From: Clostridium sp. UBA2485
GTDB taxonomy: Bacteria; Bacillota; Clostridia; Clostridiales; Clostridiaceae
Length of the DNA stretch: 15,110 bases
NCBI RefSeq assembly: GCF_002341865.1
Contig: NZ_DDOV01000052.1
Span: forward strand, 1 to 15,110
Direction of reading: 5' to 3'
Part shown: one piece after another, positions 1 to 7,338 of the stretch
How positions within the stretch are numbered: the stretch's first letter is position 1
How the letters are laid out: every line of letters starts with the position of its first letter
Position numbers and translations under genes: made by a program
The notes under the pieces: model-generated
What the model was told of the DNA's origin: nothing
What the model saw: only the letters and a program-made list of their open reading frames with translations
Databases searched by the model: none

Positions 1-1962
1 AACATTTTGATTTAATTTTGGAAGATAGACTTCATCACCTTCATTAATAGACTTAAGCTTTTCTCCTTTAGCTTCCTCTGTTTTTTGTGATGCAAATTCT
101 ACATTTTCAAGCTTGTTTTTAATCTTCTTTCTCTCTTCTTCAAGTTTTGTTCTTACTTCCGAACTATATCCCATTCTTTCAAGCTCTCTAATATTTTTAA
201 GAATAGTATCAGATTCTTCTTTAGCTTCTCTTATAAGCTGTTTTGCTTCCCTTTGCGCCTCATAAAGCGTATTTTCTCTAGATTTCTCAAATTTATAAAG
301 CTTTTCTGCATATCTTTCTTTAAGCTTTTCTGCATCTTTCTTTAACATTTCAGCAATTCTTGCATCATTTTCAGCTTTAATACTCTTTTGTTGTAAGCTT
401 TGAATAAGCTCTTCAAATTCTAAGGTATCCTTGGAAATATTTTCTCTTGCACTGTCTATAATGTATTCTGGAAGCCCTAGTCTTCTTGAAATCTCAAAAG
501 CATTAGATTTTCCTGGTATACCTATAAGTAATTTGTATGTTGGTCTTAAGGTTTCAACATTAAATTCTACGGAAGCATTTTCTACTCCTATGGATTTTAA
601 TGCATATCCCTTAAGCTCACTATAGTGAGTAGTAGCAACCACTCTACATCCTCTTTTTCTTAAATTTTCTAGTATTGAAACTGCAAGAGCTGCTCCTTCT
701 GTAGGATCTGTACCTGAACCTAACTCATCAAATAGTACTAGAGAATTATCATCTGCATTTTCTATAATTCCAACAATATTGGTCATATGTGAAGAGAAAG
801 TAGATAAGCTTTGTTCTATACTTTGCTCGTCTCCTATATCTGCATAAACCTTATGAAAAAAGCTTACTGCAGAATTTTGTCTTGCTGGAATTAAGATACC
901 ACTCATTGCCATCAATTGAATAAGTCCTACAGTTTTAAGAGTTACAGTTTTTCCTCCTGTATTAGGACCAGTAATTACAAGTGAAGTAAATTCTCTTCCC
1001 AAATATATATCACTAGGTACTACTACCTTAGGATCTATAAGTGGATGTCTAACTTCTATTAAATCTATAATTCCATCATTATTTACTTCCGGACAAATAG
1101 CATTAATTTCACTAGCATATTTAGCTTTTGCAAAAATAAAATCTAATTCCCATAATATATTTCCATTATTTTCAACAACTTCAACATTGTCCGTAACACT
1201 TTGAGATAATATCCTTAAGATTCTTTCTATCTCTGCTTTTTCTTTTAATGTAAGTTCTCTTATTTCATTATTTAAGTTAACTAAACCCATAGGTTCAATA
1301 AATAAAGTAGCACCACTTGAACTTTGATCATGTATAAGACCTGGCACTGCATCTCTATATTCAGTTCTTACAGGAAGAACATATCTATCTCCTCTTATAG
1401 TATATAAATGTTCTTGAAGATACTTAGAATTACTTCTAACTAATGAATTTACCTTATCCTTTACAGAAGAAGATTTTTCTCTTAGTTTTCTTCTTATATC
1501 ATAAAGCTCCTGAGATGCTCTATCAGCTATCTCTTCCTCACTAATTATAGCTCTAAATATTTCATCTTCTACTTTTTTAAGAGGAACAATACCTATACAT
1601 ATATCTTCTAATACTCTATAGCTTTCTTCCTCTTCCTTATGAGCTATATAATCCTTAAATAATCTTGCACATTTAAGCATAGATGCAATTCTAATAAGCT
1701 GTTCTGGTAAAAGCACTGACCCTTTTTCTGCTCTTTTTATAGCTTCTCTAACATCGTATATTCCTTCAAAAGGAGGGTTGCCTTTTTTTGTTAATAATTG
1801 AAAAGCCTCCTTACTTTCTTGTAAATGCTCTTTTACCTCATATATATTATCATAAGGTTCTAATTCATCTATAATATCTTTTGCTGCGGATGTTCTTGTA
1901 TATTTTTTAAGATTTTCTTTTATTTTTCGGTATTCTAACACTCTTAAAGTTTTATCCTGCAT
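1..1962 (-). CDS. mutS2: Endonuclease MutS2, N-terminal 654 residues (runs off left edge)
   Basis: This is a MutS-family ATPase lacking the mismatch-recognition domains. In Bacillus, MutS2 is reported to bind collided ribosomes and help split them; in other bacteria it suppresses recombination. The frame is open from the ATG at 1962 to base 1. It begins MQDKTLRVLEYRKIKENL, followed by a helical core/clamp region. The Walker A motif GPNTGGKT is at residues 332-339, Walker B LFDELGSGTDP is near 410-420, and ATTHYSELK and GIPGKSNAFEI follow. A charged coiled coil occupies about 500-640. The family is about 785 residues long, so the KOW-like and Smr nuclease domains should lie outside the window. 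The start is 17 bases after the U32 stop, with only a weak GGTGG site 4 bases upstream, so translation may be coupled to the upstream gene. Identity is secure; the state of the missing C-terminus is unknown. Confidence 0.96.
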   Translation of the reverse strand, partial: MQDKTLRVLEYRKIKENLKKYTRTSAAKDIIDELEPYDNIYEVKEHLQESKEAFQLLTKKGNPPFEGIYDVREAIKRAEKGSVLLPEQLIRIASMLKCARLFKDYIAHKEEEESYRVLEDICIGIVPLKKVEDEIFRAIISEEEIADRASQELYDIRRKLREKSSSVKDKVNSLVRSNSKYLQEHLYTIRGDRYVLPVRTEYRDAVPGLIHDQSSSGATLFIEPMGLVNLNNEIRELTLKEKAEIERILRILSQSVTDNVEVVENNGNILWELDFIFAKAKYASEINAICPEVNNDGIIDLIEVRHPLIDPKVVVPSDIYLGREFTSLVITGPNTGGKTVTLKTVGLIQLMAMSGILIPARQNSAVSFFHKVYADIGDEQSIEQSLSTFSSHMTNIVGIIENADDNSLVLFDELGSGTDPTEGAALAVSILENLRKRGCRVVATTHYSELKGYALKSIGVENASVEFNVETLRPTYKLLIGIPGKSNAFEISRRLGLPEYIIDSARENISKDTLEFEELIQSLQQKSIKAENDARIAEMLKKDAEKLKERYAEKLYKFEKSRENTLYEAQREAKQLIREAKEESDTILKNIRELERMGYSSEVRTKLEEERKKIKNKLENVEFASQKTEEAKGEKLKSINEGDEVYLPKLNQNV

Positions 1963-1979
1963 TGTACCACCAACTTTCT

Positions 1980-4337
1980 CTATTCTACTCCTCTTTTATA
2001 ATGCCCTCTTGTAAAATTTGTGTAATCTCCTAAAAACTCTTCCTTTTTAATTATATCTAAAATTTCCTTTGTTTTATTATAATCCTCATCTATAAAATCT
2101 ACTCTGAAGCTTTGTATATTGTTCTTTTTTAGTTCCTTCATATTAGGAATTAAGTTAACAGGAACATTATTAAATATATGACTCCTACAGTATTTATCTG
2201 TTAACACTTTAAAGTCCTCACCTTTTCTATCCCTTAAAATATAGTTACCTTTAGCGCAATTGACAGCACAATTAGAGCATAGTGACTTTCCTCCAAATGT
2301 ACTTCCTATTACACAATATTCACTAACCATAAGCTCATATTTACCATAAACTATTATTTGAGATGCAATACTAGTATTTTTCACAACTGAATTTATTTCT
2401 TTATTATTAAGTTCTACACTTATTGAAGCTCCATCTAAATATTGATTATAAAATTCTCCACTATAGCTATTAAATATATTCAGTTTATAATCTCCAATTA
2501 AAGATGTTTTATCTTTAAACCTACTTATAATACCTAAGTTAGCTGTTACTATACCTTTAACATCCTTTAAATTTTTATCTATAAATTCACAAATACCTTC
2601 AAATTCTTCTTTAATTATATTCGGAGTTTTTATATATAAATTAAACTTTCCATAGTTTTTAACTTCCTCAATTTTAAGCTGATTACCTTTAAAGAAAAAG
2701 TCCACTGCAATATTTTCTATTCCACTATCTAAAGCTGCCTTTAATTGTTGCAAGTTGCTAACTACAATTAAAAGTTCAGGAACTTTACCTTTTTGTGGCT
2801 GTTTTTCTATATTATTAACAGTTAACTTCAATTTATCTTTTCTTCTGTAGCCTTCCTTTATAAAGCTTAATATTTTTTCAGTTAAATCTCTTCTTACAGA
2901 ATTAATTGAAGACACTGGTATAAATCCTTCCTCAAAGACTTTAAATTCAATATTATTAAATTCAAATGGAGTATCTCCTAACTTTTGAAGATTTTTAATT
3001 ATACTCACCTTATCTAATGGCCTTTTTATTGCTTTTTGAACTAAATCTCCTTTTACAATAAAATTATTTCCTTCAAAATTCGTGATAATCTTTATTGGTT
3101 TATCTACTATAAACTCCACTTTTACATCTATTAAAAGTTTCTTACCATATACATTTTCATAAATCTTTGAAAGTTCTTTTGAAAGTTCTATATCAGAAGT
3201 TTTATATAACATATCTCCTTCTTTATATCTAGTAGGCTTTAATATTACTTTTTCTCCTTTTACAGCATATTGTACTTCATTCTTACCTATCTTTATACCG
3301 GATACGGTAAATCCACCTTCTCCTATTCTAACTCCATCTTTAAGATGAATATCCTCTTCTAACTTAATGGTCAAATCCTTTTCTACTTTTCCAATATACA
3401 CACCAGTATTCTTAGGAAAATTATATGCCATCATATCTTTTCCTACATTTCCAAACATATATGCTTTAGAAAACCCTTCTCTATTGAAAAGTTGAGCCAA
3501 ATTATTATATTCACCTTTAATATCTACAAAATCATTATTTTCGTAAAAAGCATTAATAGCTTTTTTATAACTTGAAACCACTCCTGCAACATATTCGGTT
3601 CTTTTCATTCTCCCTTCAATTTTTAGAGAAGAAGTTCCGCTTTCTATAATTTTTTTGATATCTTCAAAAGTGCAGATATCTTTAGGACTTAGTAAGTATC
3701 CTTCTCTTGTTTCATTTGAAATTTTATTAATTAGTGTATAGGGTAATCTACAAGGCTGTGCACAACGTCCTCTATTTCCACTTCTTCCACCTATAATACT
3801 ACTCATAAGACATTGCCCTGAATAACTAACACATAACGCACCGTGAACAAATATTTCTGTCTCTATATCTAATTCTTTAGATATATATTCAATCTCCTTT
3901 AATGAAAGCTCTCTCGAAAGTACTATCCTTTTAAAGCCTAATTGTTTCAAAAATGAGGCAGCTTCCCCATTATGAACTGTCATTTGTGTTGAAGCATGAA
4001 CTTCAAAATTTGGTAATAGCTTCTTTATAGCATAAAACAGACCTAAATCTTGAACTAATATTGCATCTACTCCAACCTCGTATAAAAATCTAACATATTC
4101 TATAGCTTCTTCAAATTCGGATTCTTTAATTAAAGTATTTACAGCTATATAAACCTTAACATTATATATATGACAGTAATCTACTGCTTCTTTTAATTTC
4201 TCATCATCAAAATTATTAGCATAAGCTCTTGCTGAAAACTTACTTCCGCCCATATATATTGCATCGCACCCTGAAAGCACTGCTGCATGTAAACTTTCCA
4301 CGCTTCCACCTGGTGCTAATAGTTCTATTTTCCTCAT
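1980..4337 (-). CDS. U32-family protein with DUF3656-type domain (RlhA/TrhP-like RNA hydroxylation candidate)
   Basis: The protein has 785 residues from the ATG at 4337. It opens with MRKIELLAPGGS, the typical beginning of U32 proteins. The U32 signature EIFVHGALCVSYSGQCLMS is at 161-179 and RGRCAQPCR at about 190-197. Cysteines 169, 176, 192, 196 and 222 are candidates for the iron-sulfur cluster known in this superfamily. A DUF3656-like segment (GDTPF...SSINSVRRDL) falls near 400-485. A second cluster (C687, C690, C694, C717) lies near the C-terminus. Although labelled peptidases, studied relatives RlhA, TrhP and UbiU/V act in RNA or ubiquinone hydroxylation. With DUF3656 present, RlhA-like RNA modification is my best inference, not proven. 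Extending the frame to a TTG at 4406 adds a hydrophobic 23-residue leader, but that stretch contains the promoter, and AGGAG (4346-4350) sits 8 bases from the chosen ATG. It probably forms an operon with mutS2. Confidence 0.9.
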   Translation of the reverse strand: MRKIELLAPGGSVESLHAAVLSGCDAIYMGGSKFSARAYANNFDDEKLKEAVDYCHIYNVKVYIAVNTLIKESEFEEAIEYVRFLYEVGVDAILVQDLGLFYAIKKLLPNFEVHASTQMTVHNGEAASFLKQLGFKRIVLSRELSLKEIEYISKELDIETEIFVHGALCVSYSGQCLMSSIIGGRSGNRGRCAQPCRLPYTLINKISNETREGYLLSPKDICTFEDIKKIIESGTSSLKIEGRMKRTEYVAGVVSSYKKAINAFYENNDFVDIKGEYNNLAQLFNREGFSKAYMFGNVGKDMMAYNFPKNTGVYIGKVEKDLTIKLEEDIHLKDGVRIGEGGFTVSGIKIGKNEVQYAVKGEKVILKPTRYKEGDMLYKTSDIELSKELSKIYENVYGKKLLIDVKVEFIVDKPIKIITNFEGNNFIVKGDLVQKAIKRPLDKVSIIKNLQKLGDTPFEFNNIEFKVFEEGFIPVSSINSVRRDLTEKILSFIKEGYRRKDKLKLTVNNIEKQPQKGKVPELLIVVSNLQQLKAALDSGIENIAVDFFFKGNQLKIEEVKNYGKFNLYIKTPNIIKEEFEGICEFIDKNLKDVKGIVTANLGIISRFKDKTSLIGDYKLNIFNSYSGEFYNQYLDGASISVELNNKEINSVVKNTSIASQIIVYGKYELMVSEYCVIGSTFGGKSLCSNCAVNCAKGNYILRDRKGEDFKVLTDKYCRSHIFNNVPVNLIPNMKELKKNNIQSFRVDFIDEDYNKTKEILDIIKKEEFLGDYTNFTRGHYKRGVE

Positions 4338-4377
4338 GTTCATCTCTCCTATTACTGAGCTTATAATTACGAATATA

Positions 4378-4406
4378 ATTATACCAATAGTAAGTATATA
4401 AGACAA
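4378..4406 (-). promoter_or_regulatory. Sigma-A-type promoter for the U32-mutS2 operon
   Basis: On the minus strand, TTGTCT (4401-4406) and a perfect TATAAT (4378-4383) are separated by exactly 17 bases. Transcription would start near 4371 and give a leader of about 34 bases to the ATG at 4337. The promoter lies inside the longest possible reading frame, which argues against that frame's upstream TTG start. A perfect 10-bp inverted repeat (4427-4436 with 4441-4450) lies about 20 bases upstream of the -35 box; its role is unknown. Confidence 0.75.
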
Positions 4407-4532
4407 AGTTTTTATTCCATTATATAGTTTTTATTTATAAAAATAAAAACCTATTTATATTATCTATTTATTTATAAATATAGTTTAAACCATATTAAAC
4501 AGTAAAAATGCAAATTCCTACAAATAAAAATA

Positions 4533-4552
4533 AGTGGACTAAAAAGTCCACT
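4533..4552 (-). terminator. Terminator of the glycosyltransferase gene
   Basis: A perfect 8-bp stem (AGTGGACT / AGTCCACT) with a 4-base loop overlaps the stop codon of the glycosyltransferase gene. On the minus strand it is followed by the T-rich tail TTATTTTTATTT. This separates the glycosyltransferase gene from the U32-mutS2 operon. The 4407-4532 stretch downstream is very AT-rich and shows no gene. Confidence 0.75.
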
Positions 4553-5546
4553 AACTATTTATTAATTTCAAATATTCTTCATATATTTGTTTAGCAGTAT
4601 TTTCCCAAGTATATCTTTTACATACATATTCCTTTAAGTCATTATTTTTTCTATTATTATATCCCTTAATTATGGCTTCTTTTATAGAATTTTCATCATA
4701 AGGATTACAGTATATAGCTAAATCTTTAAAATATTCTCTTGAAGCTCCTTCTTCTGTTACTACGATATTGCATCCACTTGCCGCTGCTTCTAAAGAAGAA
4801 AGACTTGTTAGCTCCATAAAACTAGGTAATGCATGAACTTTAGCAAATTTATAAGCATTATATACATTATAGTTATCCATAAAACCTAAGTATTGTACAT
4901 TTTTATAAGCTAAACATTTTTTAAAATAGTTTTTATTCGAAACTCCTCCTACTAAAACTAAAGGTAAATTTAACTCATTACAAACCTTTGAAAGTATTAG
5001 TTGGTTTTTTGCCTCATATATTCTTCCTACAGATAGCACATAATTATTTACGTCATGTCGTTCTGTAAAATTATAAAGTGGTACGTCTTCATATTCTAAC
5101 ATATTCACTCCATTATAAATTACCTTACAAGGAGTATCAAACTTAAAATCTCTTTTTAAATTTTCTAATTCCCACTTACTATTACAAAAAATCATATGAC
5201 TTTTTCTTAAAAGTTCTCTTCTATATATATTACAACTATTCCACAATTTTAGTTTTTCAGTTTCTCCTATATGGTTATAATAATTACTCATATTAAAATA
5301 AAGAGGAGTAATCACAATTTTACTTTTTCCTTTTAGGCTTTGTCTATAATACCTATATATCTCTCCTGGAACATTGATATTAAATAAGTGAATAATATCA
5401 TAATCATTATATTCATATAACTCTCCTCTATCTATATCAACATTAACTCCTAACTGCTTTAAATTTTTGTAAATTTTTTTTACAATGATGGAGTCACCAG
5501 CAGAACTTTTTAAATAATCCTGTCTTGCACACAACAAAACCTTCAT
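4551..5546 (-). CDS. Family 4 (group 1) glycosyltransferase, single-gene unit
   Basis: This 331-residue protein is a GT-B-fold, retaining, nucleotide-sugar glycosyltransferase, predicted cytosolic or peripheral with no membrane segment or signal peptide. The N-terminal acceptor half has a Rossmann-like start (MKVLLCARQD) with D/H-containing DYDIIHLFN near 48-56. The donor half includes VIYNGVN at 142-148, SVGRIYEAKN at 172-181 (R175 and K180 are the usual phosphate-binding pair), and ALPSFMELTSLSSLEAAASG at 239-258. The last motif holds the family's E-x7-E pair as E245 and E253. The length is slightly short for GT4 enzymes (usually 350-400), but the catalytic core looks whole. The ATG at 5546 follows a strong TAGGAGG. 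The gene has its own terminator and no cell-wall or polysaccharide genes beside it, so substrate and product cannot be inferred. Confidence 0.88.
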   Translation of the reverse strand: MKVLLCARQDYLKSSAGDSIIVKKIYKNLKQLGVNVDIDRGELYEYNDYDIIHLFNINVPGEIYRYYRQSLKGKSKIVITPLYFNMSNYYNHIGETEKLKLWNSCNIYRRELLRKSHMIFCNSKWELENLKRDFKFDTPCKVIYNGVNMLEYEDVPLYNFTERHDVNNYVLSVGRIYEAKNQLILSKVCNELNLPLVLVGGVSNKNYFKKCLAYKNVQYLGFMDNYNVYNAYKFAKVHALPSFMELTSLSSLEAAASGCNIVVTEEGASREYFKDLAIYCNPYDENSIKEAIIKGYNNRKNNDLKEYVCKRYTWENTAKQIYEEYLKLINS

Positions 5547-5619
5547 TGATAATCCTCCTATGTTTGCTACTTAAAATATAACTATGCAATCATAGTAGTT
5601 TTTATCACTAATTATTTAA

Positions 5620-5680
5620 ATAAAATAGTTTATCTTAATAAGACAAATAGCTCTATTATTAATTTTAGAAACTATTTTAT
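5620..5680. repeat. 12-bp perfect inverted repeat overlapping the candidate glycosyltransferase promoter
   Basis: The arm at 5620-5631 (ATAAAATAGTTT) is the exact reverse complement of 5669-5680, with a 37-base spacer that itself contains TCTTA-A-TAAGA at 5633-5643. One arm covers the -35/spacer edge of the candidate promoter. It could be an operator or an RNA fold, or simply AT-rich chance. Confidence 0.5.
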
Positions 5681-5683
5681 CAA
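5655..5683 (-). promoter_or_regulatory. Candidate promoter for the glycosyltransferase gene
   Basis: TTGATA (5678-5683) and AATAAT (5655-5660) on the minus strand are spaced by 17 bases; each matches five of six consensus positions. Transcription from about 5648 would give a leader of about 100 bases. That leader contains the small inverted repeat ACTATG-CAAT-CATAGT at 5581-5596. AT-richness makes chance matches common, so this is a candidate only. Confidence 0.45.
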
Positions 5684-5687
5684 AATT

Positions 5688-5723
5688 ATTTAACAACTTT
5701 CTAAATATAAAAAGTTGTTAAAT
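5688..5723. repeat. 13-bp perfect inverted repeat between the ASCH and glycosyltransferase genes
   Basis: ATTTAACAACTTT (5688-5700) pairs perfectly with 5711-5723 across a 10-base loop. It directly follows the ASCH terminator in the direction of transcription and precedes the candidate glycosyltransferase promoter. It has no clear T-run on the minus strand, so it is at best a weak second terminator; a regulatory role is possible. Confidence 0.6.
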
Positions 5724-5725
5724 AA

Positions 5726-5759
5726 AAAACTCATAATTATTTGATTAATTATGAGTTTT
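5726..5759 (-). terminator. Terminator of the ASCH-domain gene
   Basis: A perfect 14-bp stem (5726-5739 with 5746-5759) with a 6-base loop is followed on the minus strand by TTTTTTATTT, including the T-ending arm. It stands 45 bases past the stop codon of the ASCH gene. The stem is AT-rich but long. Confidence 0.75.
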
Positions 5760-5804
5760 ATGCTACAAAGAAAATTCTTTATTCATATTTATATTTTAAA
5801 ATTT

Positions 5805-6278
5805 TTATTTATATACTACTTCAAACTCTTCACATACTATTTCCATATCTTCATTAAATTCTTTTCCTATTTCTTTTAATTCATCTTCAAAATATATTCG
5901 ATGAACATTTCTCCAATAGTCTAGAGATTTATCGCCTTCACCTTCTATTGAAGCAAACTTCTCTGTTACATCTTTAAAAAGGATAATTTCTATTTTAGTG
6001 GTTTTAATAATACACTTAGCAATATCTTGCCAATTAGTAATTATGCTATACTCATCAACTTTTGGCAGTTCTTCTCCTTCTTCTTTATACCAATAGTATA
6101 AAGAAGCTGTTCCTCTTTTTGTTCCTTCCAAAACAAGTTCCGCTAACTCATTGGCAGATTTCTCATCATTACAAAAATGCCAAGCAGTATAATTTTTTTT
6201 CGTAGTTTTTTCATTCTCACCTAAAATTTCTAAATAGCTTAACCACATTTCTTCTACTGAAATATCATACTTGCACAT
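5805..6278 (-). CDS. ASCH-domain protein, probable RNA-acting
   Basis: This is a 157-residue soluble protein of the ASCH (PUA-related beta-barrel) family. The sequence shows the family's run of conserved features: WHFCNDEKSANELAELVLEG at about 33-52, the KRGTAS segment with K54, R55 and T57, an EGEE-LPKVDEYSII hairpin near 67-80, and TNWQDIAKCIIKTT near 81-94. FASIEGEGDKSLDYWR follows at about 108-123 and VCEEFEVVY at the end. Characterised relatives include E. coli YqfB, an N4-acetylcytidine amidohydrolase using Lys/Thr/Glu, and a ribonuclease from Zymomonas. The K, T and acidic residues here are compatible with either, but I cannot choose between them. The ATG at 6278 is preceded by AAAGGAG at good spacing. 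It stands alone between two hairpins. A weak promoter-like pair, TTGCTA (6322-6327) and TATTAT (6298-6303) with 18-base spacing, lies just upstream. Confidence 0.85.
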   Translation of the reverse strand: MCKYDISVEEMWLSYLEILGENEKTTKKNYTAWHFCNDEKSANELAELVLEGTKRGTASLYYWYKEEGEELPKVDEYSIITNWQDIAKCIIKTTKIEIILFKDVTEKFASIEGEGDKSLDYWRNVHRIYFEDELKEIGKEFNEDMEIVCEEFEVVYK

Positions 6279-6303
6279 AACCTTTTCTCCTTTATTTATA
6301 ATA

Positions 6304-6340
6304 ATTTAACCTCCATACTTTTAGCAACTGGAGGTTAAAT
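6304..6340 (-). terminator. Hairpin after zapA, probable terminator
   Basis: A perfect 12-bp stem (ATTTAACCTCCA at 6304-6315 with 6329-6340) closes a 13-base loop, 19 bases past the zapA stop. The minus-strand tail (TATTATAAAT) is T-poor, so termination may be inefficient and zapA transcripts could extend into the ASCH gene. Confidence 0.55.
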
Positions 6341-6359
6341 GTTTCATTCTTATCAAAAG

Positions 6360-6974
6360 CTATTCTTTAATTTTTAATAATGAGTTCTTTTTTAATTTTT
6401 CTCTTATTAATTCTTCATTTTTATTATCTAATTCTTTTGCTAATTCTTTAATATTTCTAGTTTTATCGCAAATATCCGATCTTAGTTCTCTATTTCTAGC
6501 TGCCAGCTTTTTATTTAACATAGTAAGCTTTTCATTTTCACTTTTTATTTCTTTTGAAACCTCTGTCATAACCTCCATCTCTGAATCAATTTTTTGCATT
6601 TCTTCTTTTAATCTAAGATCTTGGTTACCAGACAAACTTTCAACTTGCTCTTGAAGCTCCTTGTTAATATTCTCTAAAGATTCAACCTGTTTTTTCATTT
6701 GCTCTAATTCTGAAATTAAAAACTTATTGTCATTACTCGCTTTTGTGAAGTTTTCAGATAACCTTTCGTAGCTTTCTTTATTCTTTAAAAGTTCATCTCC
6801 CATATTTAAAGCAGCTAATATAGTGGCATCCCCTGAGCCTAACTTAGAATTATTTTCCATTAAGGTGCGAATACGTTTGTCCACAAATTTGGCTACCATA
6901 TGTAAATACTCGTCATTTTCTTCACCTTTTAAATTATATTCCATACCATTTATTTTAACTGTTATAATGTTCAC
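6360..6974 (-). CDS. zapA: Cell division protein ZapA with long coiled-coil extension
   Basis: ZapA binds FtsZ and promotes Z-ring bundling at the division site. The N-terminal 90 or so residues carry the family pattern: ITVKINGMEYNLKGEEN, then EYLHMVAKFVDKRIRTLMENN and ATILAALNMGDELLKNKE. Residues from about 65 to 204 are almost entirely charged heptad-like sequence (EQMKKQVESLENINKELQEQVESL), predicted to be a long coiled coil. Bacillus ZapA is about 85 residues, so this protein is more than twice that length. The start is GTG at 6974 with GAGGGTG just upstream (about 6980-6986). The position between pheT and the U32/mutS2 genes matches the zapA position next to pheST and mutS2 in Bacillus. 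It could alternatively be called a ZapA-like coiled-coil protein. Confidence 0.88.
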   Translation of the reverse strand: MNIITVKINGMEYNLKGEENDEYLHMVAKFVDKRIRTLMENNSKLGSGDATILAALNMGDELLKNKESYERLSENFTKASNDNKFLISELEQMKKQVESLENINKELQEQVESLSGNQDLRLKEEMQKIDSEMEVMTEVSKEIKSENEKLTMLNKKLAARNRELRSDICDKTRNIKELAKELDNKNEELIREKLKKNSLLKIKE

Positions 6975-7012
6975 TAAAACACCCTCTTAAAGATTATAGT
7001 TGTTCTTATTTT

Positions 7013-7040
7013 ATCATAAAACCTTTATGAAATAAACCAA
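7013..7040 (-). promoter_or_regulatory. Candidate zapA promoter
   Basis: TTGGTT (7035-7040) and TATGAT (7013-7018) are spaced by 16 bases, placing the transcript start near 7006, about 32 bases before the GTG start. A better TATAAT at 6993-6998 is so close to the ribosome binding site that the transcript would begin inside it, and its -35 region is poor. I prefer the upstream pair, with low certainty. Confidence 0.35.
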
Positions 7041-7262
7041 AATAATAAAATACTGCTATAATTCCCACTGTTTTCTTGATTATTCTCTAGTTTAACCTAC
7101 TTTCCTCGAAGTCAATAAATATTAACCTTTAATATTTATGTAAAAAACTTTTATAAGCTATATAAAGTATACTTTAAAATTTTACATAAATCTTACATAA
7201 TGAAATAATTATATATACTTCTTTATTCATATAAAAGTTCATAATTAATTTTTTACATAAAA
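7041..7262. other. AT-rich gap upstream of zapA containing TTACATAA repeats
   Basis: I see no gene in this part of the 364-base gap between zapA and pheT. It holds four copies of TTACATAA: inverted at 7136-7143 and direct at 7182-7189, 7193-7200 and 7253-7260. The first two form a perfect 12-bp inverted repeat (7134-7145 with 7180-7191) around the palindrome AAAGTATACTTT (7164-7175). A TTGACT box on the minus strand near 7110-7115 lacks a well-spaced -10 (TAAACT is 15 bases away). Confidence 0.6.
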
Positions 7263-7289
7263 AAGAAAAGTGACTAAATCACTTTTCTT
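7263..7289 (-). terminator. Terminator of the pheST operon
   Basis: A perfect 11-bp stem (AAGAAAAGTGA at 7263-7273 with 7279-7289) with a 5-base loop is followed on the minus strand by a T-run (CTTTTTTATGT). It lies about 50 bases past the pheT stop and should end the pheS-pheT transcript before zapA. Confidence 0.85.
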
Positions 7290-7338
7290 AAAAATTATCC
7301 AATTAAATAATCAATGGTCATTTTTTATTATCAATTAA

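Noticed and set aside
431..625. Short plus-strand open frame inside mutS2
   Set aside because: It is antisense to strongly conserved MutS2 ATPase sequence, has no ribosome binding site of note and no recognisable protein.
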